DNA from: Cyclobacteriaceae bacterium | GTDB taxonomy: Bacteria > Bacteroidota > Bacteroidia > Cytophagales > Cyclobacteriaceae | Assembly: GCA_022842845.1 (NCBI GenBank) | Contig: JALHOT010000018.1 | Location: 1 to 60,187, forward strand | DNA: 60,187 nucleotides | Reading direction: 5' to 3' | In this document: positions 34,573 to 42,998 of the stretch, in pieces | Layout: the number at the start of each line of letters is the position of its first letter | Numbering within the stretch: position 1 is the first letter of the stretch | Program-made: the position numbers and the translations under genes | Notes under the pieces: generated by a model | The model's input: the letters and a program-made list of their open reading frames with translations, nothing else | What the model was told of the DNA's origin: nothing | Database searches by the model: none

Positions 34573-35198
34573 GATATTTCGTTTAGTGTCTTTATCATAC
34601 TTTTAATTTTGTCAATATCCTTTAGCCCTGGACTAAGCTCAACGCCACTATTGATATCTATTCCTAAAAAATTAGGATGCTGAAATTTTTGAATGGCTTC
34701 TGCATGTTCAAGGCTAATGCCTCCGCTTAATAAAAAAGGCACGGATCCCTCATACTGCTCAAGCAATGACCAATCGAAGCGATAACCGTTGCCACCATAT
34801 TGCTGTCCTTTGGTATCAAATAAAAAGTATTTGACAGAAGGAGCATACTTGGTGAGTGAGGTAAAGTCAAAATCTTTGTCTATTCTGAACGCCTTGATGA
34901 TGTGGATGTTGGCATCTTTGAGTCTTTTCACCAGCTCAACATTTTCATCACCATGCAACTGCACATAATCCAATGAATGTAATCGAGACAATTGAGATAT
35001 TCTCTCAGGGCTTTCGTTTACAAAGACTCCTACTCTTTTTGTTTGCTCAGATAAGAGCGCGGGCATGACAAAGTTCTCTCCAACAAAGCGGGGAGATTTT
35101 TCATAAAATATAAACCCCATCCAATCCGGTGATAAGGCTGATACCTCCCGACAATTAACGGGATCACGCATACCACAAACCTTTAGTTGAATTGCCAT
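34569..35198 (-). CDS. trpF: phosphoribosylanthranilate isomerase
   Basis: Amadori rearrangement of N-(5-phosphoribosyl)anthranilate to CdRP (209 aa, free-standing rather than fused to TrpC). The catalytic Cys is in KVCGMRDP (about residues 6-13), and the catalytic Asp is in the [18 protein letters not shown] segment (about 125-143). [11 protein letters not shown] and GIDINSGVE carry phosphate binding. It overlaps trpC by 1 nt and trpB by 4 nt. Confidence 0.96.
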   Translation of the reverse strand: MAIQLKVCGMRDPVNCREVSALSPDWMGFIFYEKSPRFVGENFVMPALLSEQTKRVGVFVNESPERISQLSRLHSLDYVQLHGDENVELVKRLKDANIHIIKAFRIDKDFDFTSLTKYAPSVKYFLFDTKGQQYGGNGYRFDWSLLEQYEGSVPFLLSGGISLEHAEAIQKFQHPNFLGIDINSGVELSPGLKDIDKIKSMIKTLNEIS

Positions 35199-35980
35199 TA
35201 TAATTGTGCAATAAAATCTTTGGCTACCAACTCAGGCCTGCTGCTTTTCATGAAGGTCTCTCCTATCAGAAAACCTTTGTAACCATAGGATTTCAGTTCC
35301 TTAATTAAAGCAGGTTGGTCTATACCACTTTCCGAAACAGGCACTACTTCTTTTGGCATGAGGGCACTCAGGCGCTTAGAGGTGTCGATGCTTACCTCAA
35401 ATGTCTTCAGGTCTCGGTTGTTCACGCCTATCAAGGCAATACCTGAATCAAGGTTAGCCTGTAATTCTTGCTCGTCATGTACCTCAAGCAATACCTCCAT
35501 ACCCAATGAAAAGGCCAGCGTTGTTAGTTGTTTAATTTGTTGTGGTGTTAAAATCGCAGCGATCAATAAAATCACATCGGCTCCTATCGACTTGGCCTCA
35601 ATAACCTGATATTCATCAATGATAAAATCTTTGCGCAGAATAGGACAAAAATTAAACTTGCGTGCTACGCGTAAATCGTCTGAACTGCCTCCAAAGAAAT
35701 CCTTATCGGTGAGTACCGATAAAGCCGAGGCACCTGCCTGCATGTAACCTATCGAAGTTCTTTCGATGGATACATAGGGATTGATATCACCTTTTGAAGG
35801 TGACTTCCGTTTGATCTCAGCAATAATACCCGACTTATCTTCCCGCAATAAGTATTTTTTCATAGAAACAGTGGGTGATGAGAAATAAAGAGAACTTTCC
35901 AACAGCTTTACCGGATACAATGATTTGCGCTCCTCAACTTCCTTGTGTTTAACACTAACGATCTTTTCTAAAATATTCAT
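35198..35980 (-). CDS. trpC: indole-3-glycerol phosphate synthase
   Basis: Ring-closing decarboxylase of the pathway (260 aa). The TIM-barrel motifs IAEIKRKSPSKGDI (about residues 52-65), ILRKDFIIDEYQV (about 113-125), LEVHDEQEL, IGVNNRDLKTF and VSESGI are all present. The stop overlaps the trpF start by 1 nt and its start overlaps the trpD stop by 1 nt. Confidence 0.97.
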   Translation of the reverse strand: MNILEKIVSVKHKEVEERKSLYPVKLLESSLYFSSPTVSMKKYLLREDKSGIIAEIKRKSPSKGDINPYVSIERTSIGYMQAGASALSVLTDKDFFGGSSDDLRVARKFNFCPILRKDFIIDEYQVIEAKSIGADVILLIAAILTPQQIKQLTTLAFSLGMEVLLEVHDEQELQANLDSGIALIGVNNRDLKTFEVSIDTSKRLSALMPKEVVPVSESGIDQPALIKELKSYGYKGFLIGETFMKSSRPELVAKDFIAQL

Positions 35981-36981
35981 TACGCAAGTTTGTTTTGTAA
36001 ACTGATTAAACGATCAAATGTTTTCATGGCTTTGCCACTTAATAAAGCCTCGCGGGCATCTTCTATACAAGCAGCCAAACCCCTTTCGCGATTGGCGGCA
36101 AATAAAGCAAGCCCTGCATTGGCCAATACAACTTCATTTTGTGCTTGTGTTCCTTTACCTGACAGAATACTGGTAAAAATTTGAGCAGCCTCAGGAACGG
36201 TAACACCGCCACTGATCTCTTCTTGCCTTAATCTATTAAAGCCTAAGGCTTCAGGCTCTAACTGATGCTCCCCTTCATTATTATAAAACTTAAAGGCACC
36301 TGTTAAAGAAACTTCATCGTAGCCATCCAGGGCGTGGACAATCAAAAAATCCTTATTCGTTTTTTGATAGATGTACGCATATTGTCTTGCCAACTCCAGG
36401 TTAAACACGCCCACTAACTGCCGTGATGGAAAGGCGGGGTTAATCATCGGCCCTAGCATATTAAAGAAAGTTTTGACACCCAACTCTTTTCGTATCGGTG
36501 CCACATTCTTCAAAGCCGGATGAAACAAAGGGGCATGCATGAAACAAATATTGGTTTCAGCTACACTTCTTTTTAATAAGTCCCTATCGTTAGAAAACTT
36601 AAATCCAAAATATTCCAGAATATTAGAAGAACCACTCACCGAGGAGACACCATAGTTGCCATGTTTGGCCACAGGCTGTCCGGCAGCTGCCACTACAAAA
36701 CTAGAGAGTGTTGAAATATTGAAAGTATTTTTTCCATCGCCTCCAGTACCACACAGATCCATGACAGGCTCCTCAAAATCCACAGGAATACATAACTCCA
36801 ACATCGCATCTCTAAAGCCCTCCAACTCTGCTACAGTGATGCTACGCATCATATAAACTGTAATGAAAGAGGCGATTTGGCTTGGGTTATAATGACCCGA
36901 AGCCATGTCGATCAACACCTGCCTGGCCGTTGCCTTATCCAATGCCTGATGATCAATTAACTCATTAAGTATCTTTTTCAT
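35980..36981 (-). CDS. trpD: anthranilate phosphoribosyltransferase
   Basis: Transfers phosphoribosyl from PRPP to anthranilate (333 aa). The PRPP/glycine-rich motif DLCGTGGDGKNTFNIST (about residues 74-90), KHGNYGVSS and the GPMINPA segment are present. I chose the ATG at 36981 (MKKILNEL); the frame is open to a TTG at 37005 that would overlap trpG. The ATG leaves an 8-nt gap from the trpG stop. Confidence 0.97.
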   Translation of the reverse strand: MKKILNELIDHQALDKATARQVLIDMASGHYNPSQIASFITVYMMRSITVAELEGFRDAMLELCIPVDFEEPVMDLCGTGGDGKNTFNISTLSSFVVAAAGQPVAKHGNYGVSSVSGSSNILEYFGFKFSNDRDLLKRSVAETNICFMHAPLFHPALKNVAPIRKELGVKTFFNMLGPMINPAFPSRQLVGVFNLELARQYAYIYQKTNKDFLIVHALDGYDEVSLTGAFKFYNNEGEHQLEPEALGFNRLRQEEISGGVTVPEAAQIFTSILSGKGTQAQNEVVLANAGLALFAANRERGLAACIEDAREALLSGKAMKTFDRLISLQNKLA

Positions 36982-36989
36982 AAGGGAGT

Positions 36990-37556
36990 TTAGTGGTTTA
37001 TCCAATTTTGAATCATACGAGGACCATCAGGTGTCATGATAGACTCAGGATGAAACTGTACGCCACGCACATCATATAAACTGTGGTACAAAGCCATGAT
37101 CAGCCCTTCTTCATTCACAGCACTTACTTTTAAGTGAGCCGGAATGCTATCAGTTTTCACTGCCCATGAATGGTAATGCGTTGATTGGAAAGTGTCGGAC
37201 AAATCTTTAAACAGATAATCATCCTTATCGGTAATTGTAGACATGGATGTTACCCCATGCAATACTTTAGGGATGTTAAAAAGTTGTGCGCCAAATACCT
37301 CTGCTATGCCTTGATGTCCGAGGCATACACCTAAAATACTTTTGGTTGATGCATAAGTCTTAATCACCGCTTTCATAATACCAGCTTCATCCGGAATACC
37401 AGGACCCGGTGATAAAAGTATTTTATCGTAATCCCCTACAGCCTCAAGGCTAATGGCATCATTGCGAAAGATGGCTGGTTGATGTCCCAAAGCCCGGATG
37501 ATATGAACCAGGTTGTAGGTAAATGAATCGTAGTTATCGAGTACTAATATTTTCAT
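36990..37556 (-). CDS. trpG: anthranilate synthase component II (glutamine amidotransferase)
   Basis: Supplies ammonia from glutamine to TrpE (188 aa). The catalytic triad is visible: Cys in GVCLGHQ (about residues 78-84), His and Glu in FHPES near the C-terminus. SPGPGIPDEAG near residue 50 is the oxyanion strand. It is a separate subunit, not fused to TrpE or TrpD, and lies 11 nt after trpE. Confidence 0.96.
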   Translation of the reverse strand: MKILVLDNYDSFTYNLVHIIRALGHQPAIFRNDAISLEAVGDYDKILLSPGPGIPDEAGIMKAVIKTYASTKSILGVCLGHQGIAEVFGAQLFNIPKVLHGVTSMSTITDKDDYLFKDLSDTFQSTHYHSWAVKTDSIPAHLKVSAVNEEGLIMALYHSLYDVRGVQFHPESIMTPDGPRMIQNWINH

Positions 37557-37567
37557 AATGCTTAGAC

Positions 37568-38974
37568 TTAAATGGTGGTGGCCATAGTAATGGCCTTTCT
37601 TAAAGCACTTAGTTTATTGTTTACTTCTTGCAATTCACTATGGGCATCTGATTTAGCAACAATACCTGCCCCCGCCTGGTAAGTAAGTTGATTTTGCTTG
37701 CTCAAAAATGTACGGATCATGATGGCATGATTGAAGCTTCCGTTAAATCCGATGAAGCCAATGGCGCCCCCATAAAAGCTCCGGTTAACATTTTCATACT
37801 GATTAATGAGTGTAATGGCTTTGTGCTTAGGTGCACCCGACAAGGTGCCTGCAGGAAAAGTATCAACCGCTACCTGAAGTGCGGAGCTTCCTGCTCTCAG
37901 CACACCACTCACCTTCGACACCAGGTGAATAACATGAGAGTAAAACTGCACTTCTTTGAATACCTCTACCTTAACCTCCTCCGCATGGCGGCTCATATCG
38001 TTTCTGGCCAAATCAACCAGCATCACATGCTCAGCATTTTCTTTCTCATCCATTTTTAGTTTTTCAGCCAGGGCCAAATCTTCCTGATCGTTGCCAGTTC
38101 TGCGAAAGGTACCGGCAATGGGATAGATATAGGATTTCTGATTGGCAATCTGTATCTGCGCTTCAGGGGATGAACCCAGAAGACGAAAGCTGCCGTAATC
38201 AAAGTAGAATAAATAGGGCGATGGGTTAATGGAGTGCAAGGCACGGTACACATTAAACTCATCACCCCGAAAGCGAGAGGTAAATCTTCTGGAGAGTACC
38301 AGTTGAAAAACATCTCCGCGGTAGCAATGTTGCTTGGCTTGTTCCACCATCCTTAAAAATTCATCATCAGTCACATTCGATGACTCCTCACTCTCCTGAG
38401 AGAAAGAATAGGTAGCTACTTTATTGCTGTAAATGATCTGCTGCAAACGATCCAACGCGCTTTCGTCTGATGGATTTGATTCACCTTCAACGCTGTGGTG
38501 AAATAAAGTAAGTTCATTTGAAAAATGATCGACAACGATTACGTAGCGATAAAGCTTATACAGGATATCCGGTATTCCCTTTTCAGTTTTCGTGATAGTC
38601 ACTGATTCAAAGAAACGAATAGCATCAAAGGTGGTATAACCAAAAAGACCGGATGGATTATGGCGACTGCTCAGCTGCTTATCTGAAACAAAAGCCTGGG
38701 TGAAAGCATGTAGCTGATCTAGTAAAGCATCGGTTTTTCTTAAGTCACGACTACCATCGGGTAAACGGATTTCTACCTGGTCATCATCCACCTGAAAAGA
38801 AGCTATCGGGTCGCTGCAGATAAAGGATAAACTATTCTCATCACCATGGTAATCAGAGCTTTCGAGGAGAATACTGCCAGCAAAGACATCGCGCAGTTTC
38901 AGGTATATATTCACCGGGGTGAGGGTATCTGCCAGCAGCTTTCTTTCCTTGGTCTTAAGCGTAAACTTTTTCAT
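37568..38974 (-). CDS. trpE: anthranilate synthase component I
   Basis: Converts chorismate to anthranilate with TrpG (468 aa). LLESS (about residues 36-40) is the element that binds tryptophan for feedback inhibition. The chorismate-binding domain includes GDVFQLVLSRRF, IYPIAGTFRRTG, LVDLARNDM and TFPAGTLSGAPKHKA. It is the first structural gene of the trp operon. Its ATG lies 15-20 nt after an attenuator T-run and 78 nt after the stop of the leader peptide. Confidence 0.97.
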   Translation of the reverse strand: MKKFTLKTKERKLLADTLTPVNIYLKLRDVFAGSILLESSDYHGDENSLSFICSDPIASFQVDDDQVEIRLPDGSRDLRKTDALLDQLHAFTQAFVSDKQLSSRHNPSGLFGYTTFDAIRFFESVTITKTEKGIPDILYKLYRYVIVVDHFSNELTLFHHSVEGESNPSDESALDRLQQIIYSNKVATYSFSQESEESSNVTDDEFLRMVEQAKQHCYRGDVFQLVLSRRFTSRFRGDEFNVYRALHSINPSPYLFYFDYGSFRLLGSSPEAQIQIANQKSYIYPIAGTFRRTGNDQEDLALAEKLKMDEKENAEHVMLVDLARNDMSRHAEEVKVEVFKEVQFYSHVIHLVSKVSGVLRAGSSALQVAVDTFPAGTLSGAPKHKAITLINQYENVNRSFYGGAIGFIGFNGSFNHAIMIRTFLSKQNQLTYQAGAGIVAKSDAHSELQEVNNKLSALRKAITMATTI

Positions 38975-38987
38975 TGTTCAGCATGGG

Positions 38988-39028
38988 TATAAAATAAAAA
39001 GGCCTGTTCCGTTGATCGGAACAGGCCT
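38988..39028 (-). terminator. trp operon attenuator hairpin upstream of trpE
   Basis: On the minus strand AGGCCTGTTCC (39018-39028) pairs perfectly with GGAACAGGCCT (39000-39010), extended by one C-G pair to a 5-nt loop. It is followed by TTTTTATTTTAT, an intrinsic terminator placed before, not after, a gene. It lies 24 nt after the stop of a Trp-rich leader peptide. Leader GATCGG (plus-strand 39071-39076) can pair with CCGATC in the terminator arm (39014-39019), with partial extension, giving a candidate antiterminator. Confidence 0.85.
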
Positions 39029-39052
39029 CTACAAATTATTTATTTGTAAACA

Positions 39053-39124
39053 TCAAGACATAGCCGTGCACCGATCGGAGTTCGATCTATGCCACCACCA
39101 TGCTATGTTTACGATTTGAATCAT
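39053..39124 (-). CDS. trpL: trp operon leader peptide with three consecutive Trp codons
   Basis: A 23-codon ORF, ATG at 39124 and TGA at 39053-39055, starting MIQIVNIAWWWHRSN. Codons 9-11 are TGG TGG TGG (39092-39100), far beyond chance for a short ORF in front of trpE. The leader RNA can also fold: ACATAGC (39102-39108) with GCTATGT (39058-39064), enclosing GATCG/CGATC (39083-39087 with 39073-39077). Ribosome stalling at the Trp codons would open these and free pairing with the terminator arm. This is the classic attenuation layout; the function is inferred. Confidence 0.88.
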   Translation of the reverse strand: MIQIVNIAWWWHRSNSDRCTAMS

Positions 39125-39132
39125 GTGAGTAG

Positions 39133-39309
39133 TTATTCTGCTTTTTTACGCGCAACTTTTTTTGCTTTTGCTGGTGCAGCGGGTGCGTCAGCAGTTTTTT
39201 TAGAAGCTGTACGCTTTAATCTTGCCTTAATAGCGTCTTTGCTTCTTGAATTACCGAAAGAACCTATCGTTCTTTTACCTTTTGCTGTTTTTTTATCTCC
39301 TCTTCCCAT
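39133..39309 (-). CDS. 30S ribosomal protein THX family, with basic C-terminal tail
   Basis: A 58-aa basic protein. The first 22 residues, MGRGDKKTAKGKR then GSFGNSR, match the THX (bTHX) peptide, which sits in the head of the 30S subunit in Thermus. The remaining 36 residues are a Lys/Ala/Pro-rich tail (ASKKTADAPAAPAKAKK), an extension of the kind seen in Bacteroidota THX. The ATG at 39309 gives the family start; an upstream in-frame start at 39348 adds residues without similarity. The stop codon is 8 nt before the trp leader-peptide ATG. Confidence 0.85.
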   Translation of the reverse strand: MGRGDKKTAKGKRTIGSFGNSRSKDAIKARLKRTASKKTADAPAAPAKAKKVARKKAE

Positions 39310-39331
39310 AGGGTTGTTATGAATACGGGGG

Positions 39332-39362
39332 CAATAATACAAACGCAATTTGAATTAGCAAA
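39332..39362 (-). promoter_or_regulatory. predicted promoter of the THX-trp transcription unit
   Basis: On the minus strand TTTG (39359-39362) is followed after exactly 19 bp by TATTATTG (39332-39339), one base off TAnnTTTG. The expected start is near 39326, about 17 nt before the THX ATG. No comparable promoter was seen between THX and trpL, where only 8 nt separate the genes, although one inside the THX gene cannot be excluded. Confidence 0.6.
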
Positions 39363-39413
39363 ATCAGGTATTTAATTTCCTACATGTGATTTTTCTTACA
39401 ATCAAAGGCAATG

Positions 39414-41471
39414 TTACCAAATCTTCACGCGCTCTGCCTCCGCTCTGTACATCTTGTCGCCAGGCTTGATGCCAAAAGCTTCGTAGAAGTAAGGCAAGTT
39501 CGTTAATGGCCCATTGGCCCTATACATTCCTGGGGCATGCGGATCCGTAAGCACCTGGGTGCGTAAGGTTTCATCGCGGTACTTGACACGCCAGATAGTG
39601 GCCCAGGAAATGAAAAAGCGCTGTTCAGGTGTGAAGCCATCGATCTTACCCGGATGCTGTTGAGGATTCTCCCGCAAAAATCGTTGTAAGCCTTCATAAG
39701 CAGCCGTAACCCCACCTAAGTCACCAATGTTTTCGCCTAAGGTAAACTGGCCTTGTACAAACACACCTGGCAGTGGCTGATACTGATCAAACTGATTGAC
39801 CAAAGCTTTGCCTTTGTTTTGAAAGTTTGCATAGTCATTCTCCTGAAACCAGTTTTTCAAATTACCAGCGACATCAAACTTAGCACCCTGGTCATCAAAG
39901 CCATGCGATATCTCATGCCCTATTACTGCCCCAATTCCCCCATAGTTAACTGCTTCATCGGCACGATAATCATAAAAAGGTGGTTGAAGAATACCGGCCG
40001 GAAATACGATCTCATTAAATAAGGGATTGTAATAGGCATTGATGGTTTGGGGTGTCATCTGCCATTCAGATTTGTCGACCGGCTTGCCCAGCTTCGCAAA
40101 TTCACGCTTTGTTTCATATGATCTGGCATTCATTACATTCTGAAAGTAGGAGGCCGTTTCAGGATCTTTACTCACCGGCATGCCTACATAATCTCTGAAA
40201 GTATCCGGATAACCAATCTTGACCGTCATGCCACTTAACTTTTGCAATGCCATCATTTTAGTAGAGTCAGTCATCCAATCCAGTTGCTTGATTCTGTCCA
40301 CGAAGGCTAACTTGATATTTTCCACCATCAATTGTGCCTTTTGTTTCGCTTCAGGAGGAAAAGCTGTCTCTACATATAATTGTCCTATAGCATCACCCAA
40401 GACACCATTGGTCATGTCCAATACCCTTTTCCAACGGGGCCTTATCTGTTGTACACCTGCCAGGTATCGCCTGTTAAAGTCAAAAGACTCTTCTACAAAA
40501 GCATTGTTAAGTAAAGGAGCCGCTTTACGCAAAAGGCTGGCCTTCAGATAAGTTTTGATATCGTCTATTCTATAAGTGCTAACGATTTGTTCATAGGCGG
40601 TCATGTAGGCAGGCTCGGTTACAGTAACTGTATCAGCCTTAATATTTAAAGTGTTGAAGTAGTTTTTCCAATCGACCGAGGGCGTCAATTTATATAACTC
40701 ATCAACAGCCTTAGGATGGTATAAATTGTAGGGATCGCGACTCGCTTCCTTGCTGAGCATGGCTTTAGCCATCTGGGTTTCGAGTGCCAACACTAGCGTA
40801 GCATTGCGTGCCGCCAGGCTTTCTGTTTCACCAGCGAGCACAAAGAGTTTTTTAATATGTTGGACATATCGCTCCCTGGTTTCTTTGGATTTGGCATCCG
40901 TCTTCAGGTAGTAATCTCTCTCCGGTAAACCCAAGCCACCGGCCCCAAGGTAAGGCACTACTTTATCACTATTCTGTAAATCTGAGAGAATAAAAATGCC
41001 AAAAAAAGCCTCACTGCCTGTCAATAAATCATCAGTTAAATAGCTCTGAATCTGCGACTTATTCTTAATCAATTCAATTTTCTCTAGATAAGGCTTCAAT
41101 ACACTGACACCCGCCTTTTCTGCCAACAGAGAATCCATGCCGACTGCATAGAAATCGGCTGCCTTCCGCTGATCCGAGCCTTCGGGGTATTGGGTATCAG
41201 TAGCCGCTTTCTTTAAAATATCCAGCAACACTTGTTGATTCGCTTCACGCAATTCTGCAAAACTGCCCCACGATCCTTGATCGGCCGGTATGGTACTCTT
41301 AGCCAACCATCCACCATTGACATATTTAAAGAAGTCATCTCCAGGACTGACAGTCGTATCCATGTTGGACAAAACGATGCCAACACCTTCCTGTAGCTGA
41401 CTTTCCTTTTCAGCACCACAGGACACCAGTAAAAAACAAATTAAGCTTAAGAAGCAATGAATCTTTTTCAT
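39414..41471 (-). CDS. M13 family metallopeptidase (neprilysin-like), lipoprotein
   Basis: A zinc endopeptidase of 685 aa. The signal peptide has lipobox LVSC (about residues 15-18), so it is a lipoprotein. The N-terminal Peptidase_M13_N domain (MDTTVSPGDDFFKYVNGGWL near residues 38-57) leads to the catalytic domain with zinc motif GHEISHGFDDQG, and the ENIGDLGGV motif that gives the third ligand. C-terminal RAEAERVKIW ends with the family Trp. It probably degrades peptides at the cell envelope. It is a single gene. Confidence 0.95.
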   Translation of the reverse strand: MKKIHCFLSLICFLLVSCGAEKESQLQEGVGIVLSNMDTTVSPGDDFFKYVNGGWLAKSTIPADQGSWGSFAELREANQQVLLDILKKAATDTQYPEGSDQRKAADFYAVGMDSLLAEKAGVSVLKPYLEKIELIKNKSQIQSYLTDDLLTGSEAFFGIFILSDLQNSDKVVPYLGAGGLGLPERDYYLKTDAKSKETRERYVQHIKKLFVLAGETESLAARNATLVLALETQMAKAMLSKEASRDPYNLYHPKAVDELYKLTPSVDWKNYFNTLNIKADTVTVTEPAYMTAYEQIVSTYRIDDIKTYLKASLLRKAAPLLNNAFVEESFDFNRRYLAGVQQIRPRWKRVLDMTNGVLGDAIGQLYVETAFPPEAKQKAQLMVENIKLAFVDRIKQLDWMTDSTKMMALQKLSGMTVKIGYPDTFRDYVGMPVSKDPETASYFQNVMNARSYETKREFAKLGKPVDKSEWQMTPQTINAYYNPLFNEIVFPAGILQPPFYDYRADEAVNYGGIGAVIGHEISHGFDDQGAKFDVAGNLKNWFQENDYANFQNKGKALVNQFDQYQPLPGVFVQGQFTLGENIGDLGGVTAAYEGLQRFLRENPQQHPGKIDGFTPEQRFFISWATIWRVKYRDETLRTQVLTDPHAPGMYRANGPLTNLPYFYEAFGIKPGDKMYRAEAERVKIW

Positions 41472-41557
41472 AAGGGATGACAGTAAAAGCTTAAAGATAT
41501 AGCGCTATTCCTGTAACTTCATAGCCTTAAAACTGTTAAAGCTTAAAACAGATTGTT

Positions 41558-42034
41558 ATGGCAAGACCATCGGTAGAAATTATAGAAGCATTAAGGAAAA
41601 CGGCCAATACATTAGCTAGCACCAAGCATTACCAATGGGGACATATGGGGGCCTGCAATTGCGGCTTTCTGGCACAAGAAATTACCCAGTTTAAAAAAGA
41701 AGAGATCCACGCAAGGGCCATGCAAAGATACGGTGACTGGACAGAACAACTGAACGACTACTGCCCCACCAGTGGTTTACCTTTCGATGATTTGATCAGC
41801 GAACTCATCGCCTTTGGTTTTGATGCCGATGATTTAAAGCATTTAGAAAGGCTTTCTGATGGAACAGTTCTACGCACACTTCCCTTGGAGCAACGGAACC
41901 TTAGCCACAATAAGAAGGCCGATGTGATTGTTTACTTGCACGCCTGGGCCTCATTGCTTGAAGCTAAATTGGTGGAGAAGATCAACCTGCCTGTTTTTGA
42001 ACAGGAGAAGACTTTTGCCGAAGTATCGATTTGA
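41558..42034 (+). CDS. conserved hypothetical protein with CNCG motif
   Basis: A 158-aa soluble protein. Visible features are WGHMGACNCGFLAQEIT (about residues 27-43), where two Cys and a His could bind a metal, a YCPTSGLPFDDLISELIAFGF stretch with another Cys, and a helical C-terminus (VIVYLHAWASLLEAKL). No domain of known function is recognised; similar proteins occur in Bacteroidota. It is transcribed alone, followed by a terminator hairpin. No function is proposed. Confidence 0.75.
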   Translation: MARPSVEIIEALRKTANTLASTKHYQWGHMGACNCGFLAQEITQFKKEEIHARAMQRYGDWTEQLNDYCPTSGLPFDDLISELIAFGFDADDLKHLERLSDGTVLRTLPLEQRNLSHNKKADVIVYLHAWASLLEAKLVEKINLPVFEQEKTFAEVSI

Positions 42035-42058
42035 GTCATTAATATAAGCTCCTGATTT

Positions 42059-42084
42059 AAAAGCCTTTATTACAAAGGCCTTTT
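42059..42084 (+). terminator. terminator hairpin after the CNCG-motif gene
   Basis: AAAAGCCTTT (42059-42068) pairs with AAAGGCCTTTT (42074-42084) with a single bulged base, ending in TTTT. It sits 25 nt after the stop at 42034 and, read from the other strand, also follows the GNAT gene. Confidence 0.65.
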
Positions 42085-42114
42085 CTATTGATAAGGCCTG
42101 CATTTCAGGATTAA

Positions 42115-42657
42115 TTACTGAGGCAATACATAAACCCAGCAGTCTTTGACTGCATTATCCTGGTTGGGAAAACGTATCCATCTTTGTAATGTAGCCTCTC
42201 TTACATAGCCATTCTTCTCGAGAACTCTGGCTGAAGCAGGATGCTCACAATCAACGAAGGAGCCGATGCGGTAAATACCTGACATGCTCTTTAGCGTTTC
42301 TGTAACCAGGGCGCAAGCCTCGCTTGCATAGCCATTACCCCAATGGGAAGGACTTAAGATATAACCAAATTGTATTCTACCCCTTTCATTGATAAGTCCA
42401 TAAGAACCAATTAATTGTCCGGTTAGCTTTAACCTGATGGAATAAGAATAATCCAGACCTTTATTCCAGGCGTCATGTGCATACTTTAAGTATGCCCTGG
42501 TTTCTTTTACATACTCATGTCTTGGCCAGGATACAAAGCGGGTGGCTTCGGCTTTACTCGCAAAGGCATAGAAAATTTCTTCTGCATCTTCGTACCTTAG
42601 CCGCTGTAATAGCAGGCGTTCAGACGCAAGGTTCTCAGGCAAATTCAATCGGTCCAT
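42115..42657 (-). CDS. GNAT family N-acetyltransferase (RimJ/RimL-like)
   Basis: A 180-aa acetyltransferase that uses acetyl-CoA. It has the RimJ/RimL-like start LASERLLLQRLRYEDAEEIF (about residues 10-29), IGSYGLIN, the acetyl-CoA-binding region ILSPSHWGNGYASEACALV (about 100-118) and NPASARVLEKNGY-like HPASARVLEKNGYV. The substrate may be a protein N-terminus or a small molecule; the sequence does not tell. It is a single gene, divergent from the small gene at 42671 with a 13-nt gap. Confidence 0.88.
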   Translation of the reverse strand: MDRLNLPENLASERLLLQRLRYEDAEEIFYAFASKAEATRFVSWPRHEYVKETRAYLKYAHDAWNKGLDYSYSIRLKLTGQLIGSYGLINERGRIQFGYILSPSHWGNGYASEACALVTETLKSMSGIYRIGSFVDCEHPASARVLEKNGYVREATLQRWIRFPNQDNAVKDCWVYVLPQ

Positions 42658-42670
42658 ACCTTAAATATAA

Positions 42671-42913
42671 ATGGCAAAATCCAACAACATTGTTCATCAA
42701 TACTTCAAAAAGCAATTAGAGGGTTTCAAGATATTGGTAAAGGTAAATCCAATCCAATTTAAAGGCACCGAAATTATGGTGCCCGAAACAGGTGAAGTTG
42801 AACTTCGCGATCTTGAATTTGATGAAGCCATTTTTGAAGACCTGGAAGCGGATGGCTTCAGTGCCTGCACTGCCCTTGAGTTCAACCTCTATGCCAGTGG
42901 TTTAGCTAAGTGA
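42671..42913 (+). CDS. small conserved hypothetical protein (80 aa)
   Basis: An 80-aa soluble protein, basic at the N-terminus (MAKSNNIVHQYFKKQLEG) and acidic toward the C-terminus (GEVELRDLEFDEAIFEDLEADG). No known domain is recognised. It has a clean ATG and lies between the divergent GNAT gene and the SRP RNA promoter. Similar short proteins are found in Cytophagia, as far as I recall; the function is unknown. Confidence 0.65.
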   Translation: MAKSNNIVHQYFKKQLEGFKILVKVNPIQFKGTEIMVPETGEVELRDLEFDEAIFEDLEADGFSACTALEFNLYASGLAK

Positions 42914-42963
42914 TGTCAAGGAGCAAGGCTTAAAAAAACAAATCCTCAAAGGCCCATATTAAA

Positions 42964-42994
42964 ATTGCTAATTGACAATTGCTTTGTACCTTTG
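42964..42994 (+). promoter_or_regulatory. SRP RNA promoter (Bacteroidota -33/-7 type)
   Basis: ATTG (42964-42967), a 19-bp spacer, then TACCTTTG (42987-42994), an exact TAnnTTTG. The RNA 5' end expected from the stem (42999) lies 5 nt after the -7 box, as it should for this promoter class. Confidence 0.75.
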
Positions 42995-42998
42995 CATC

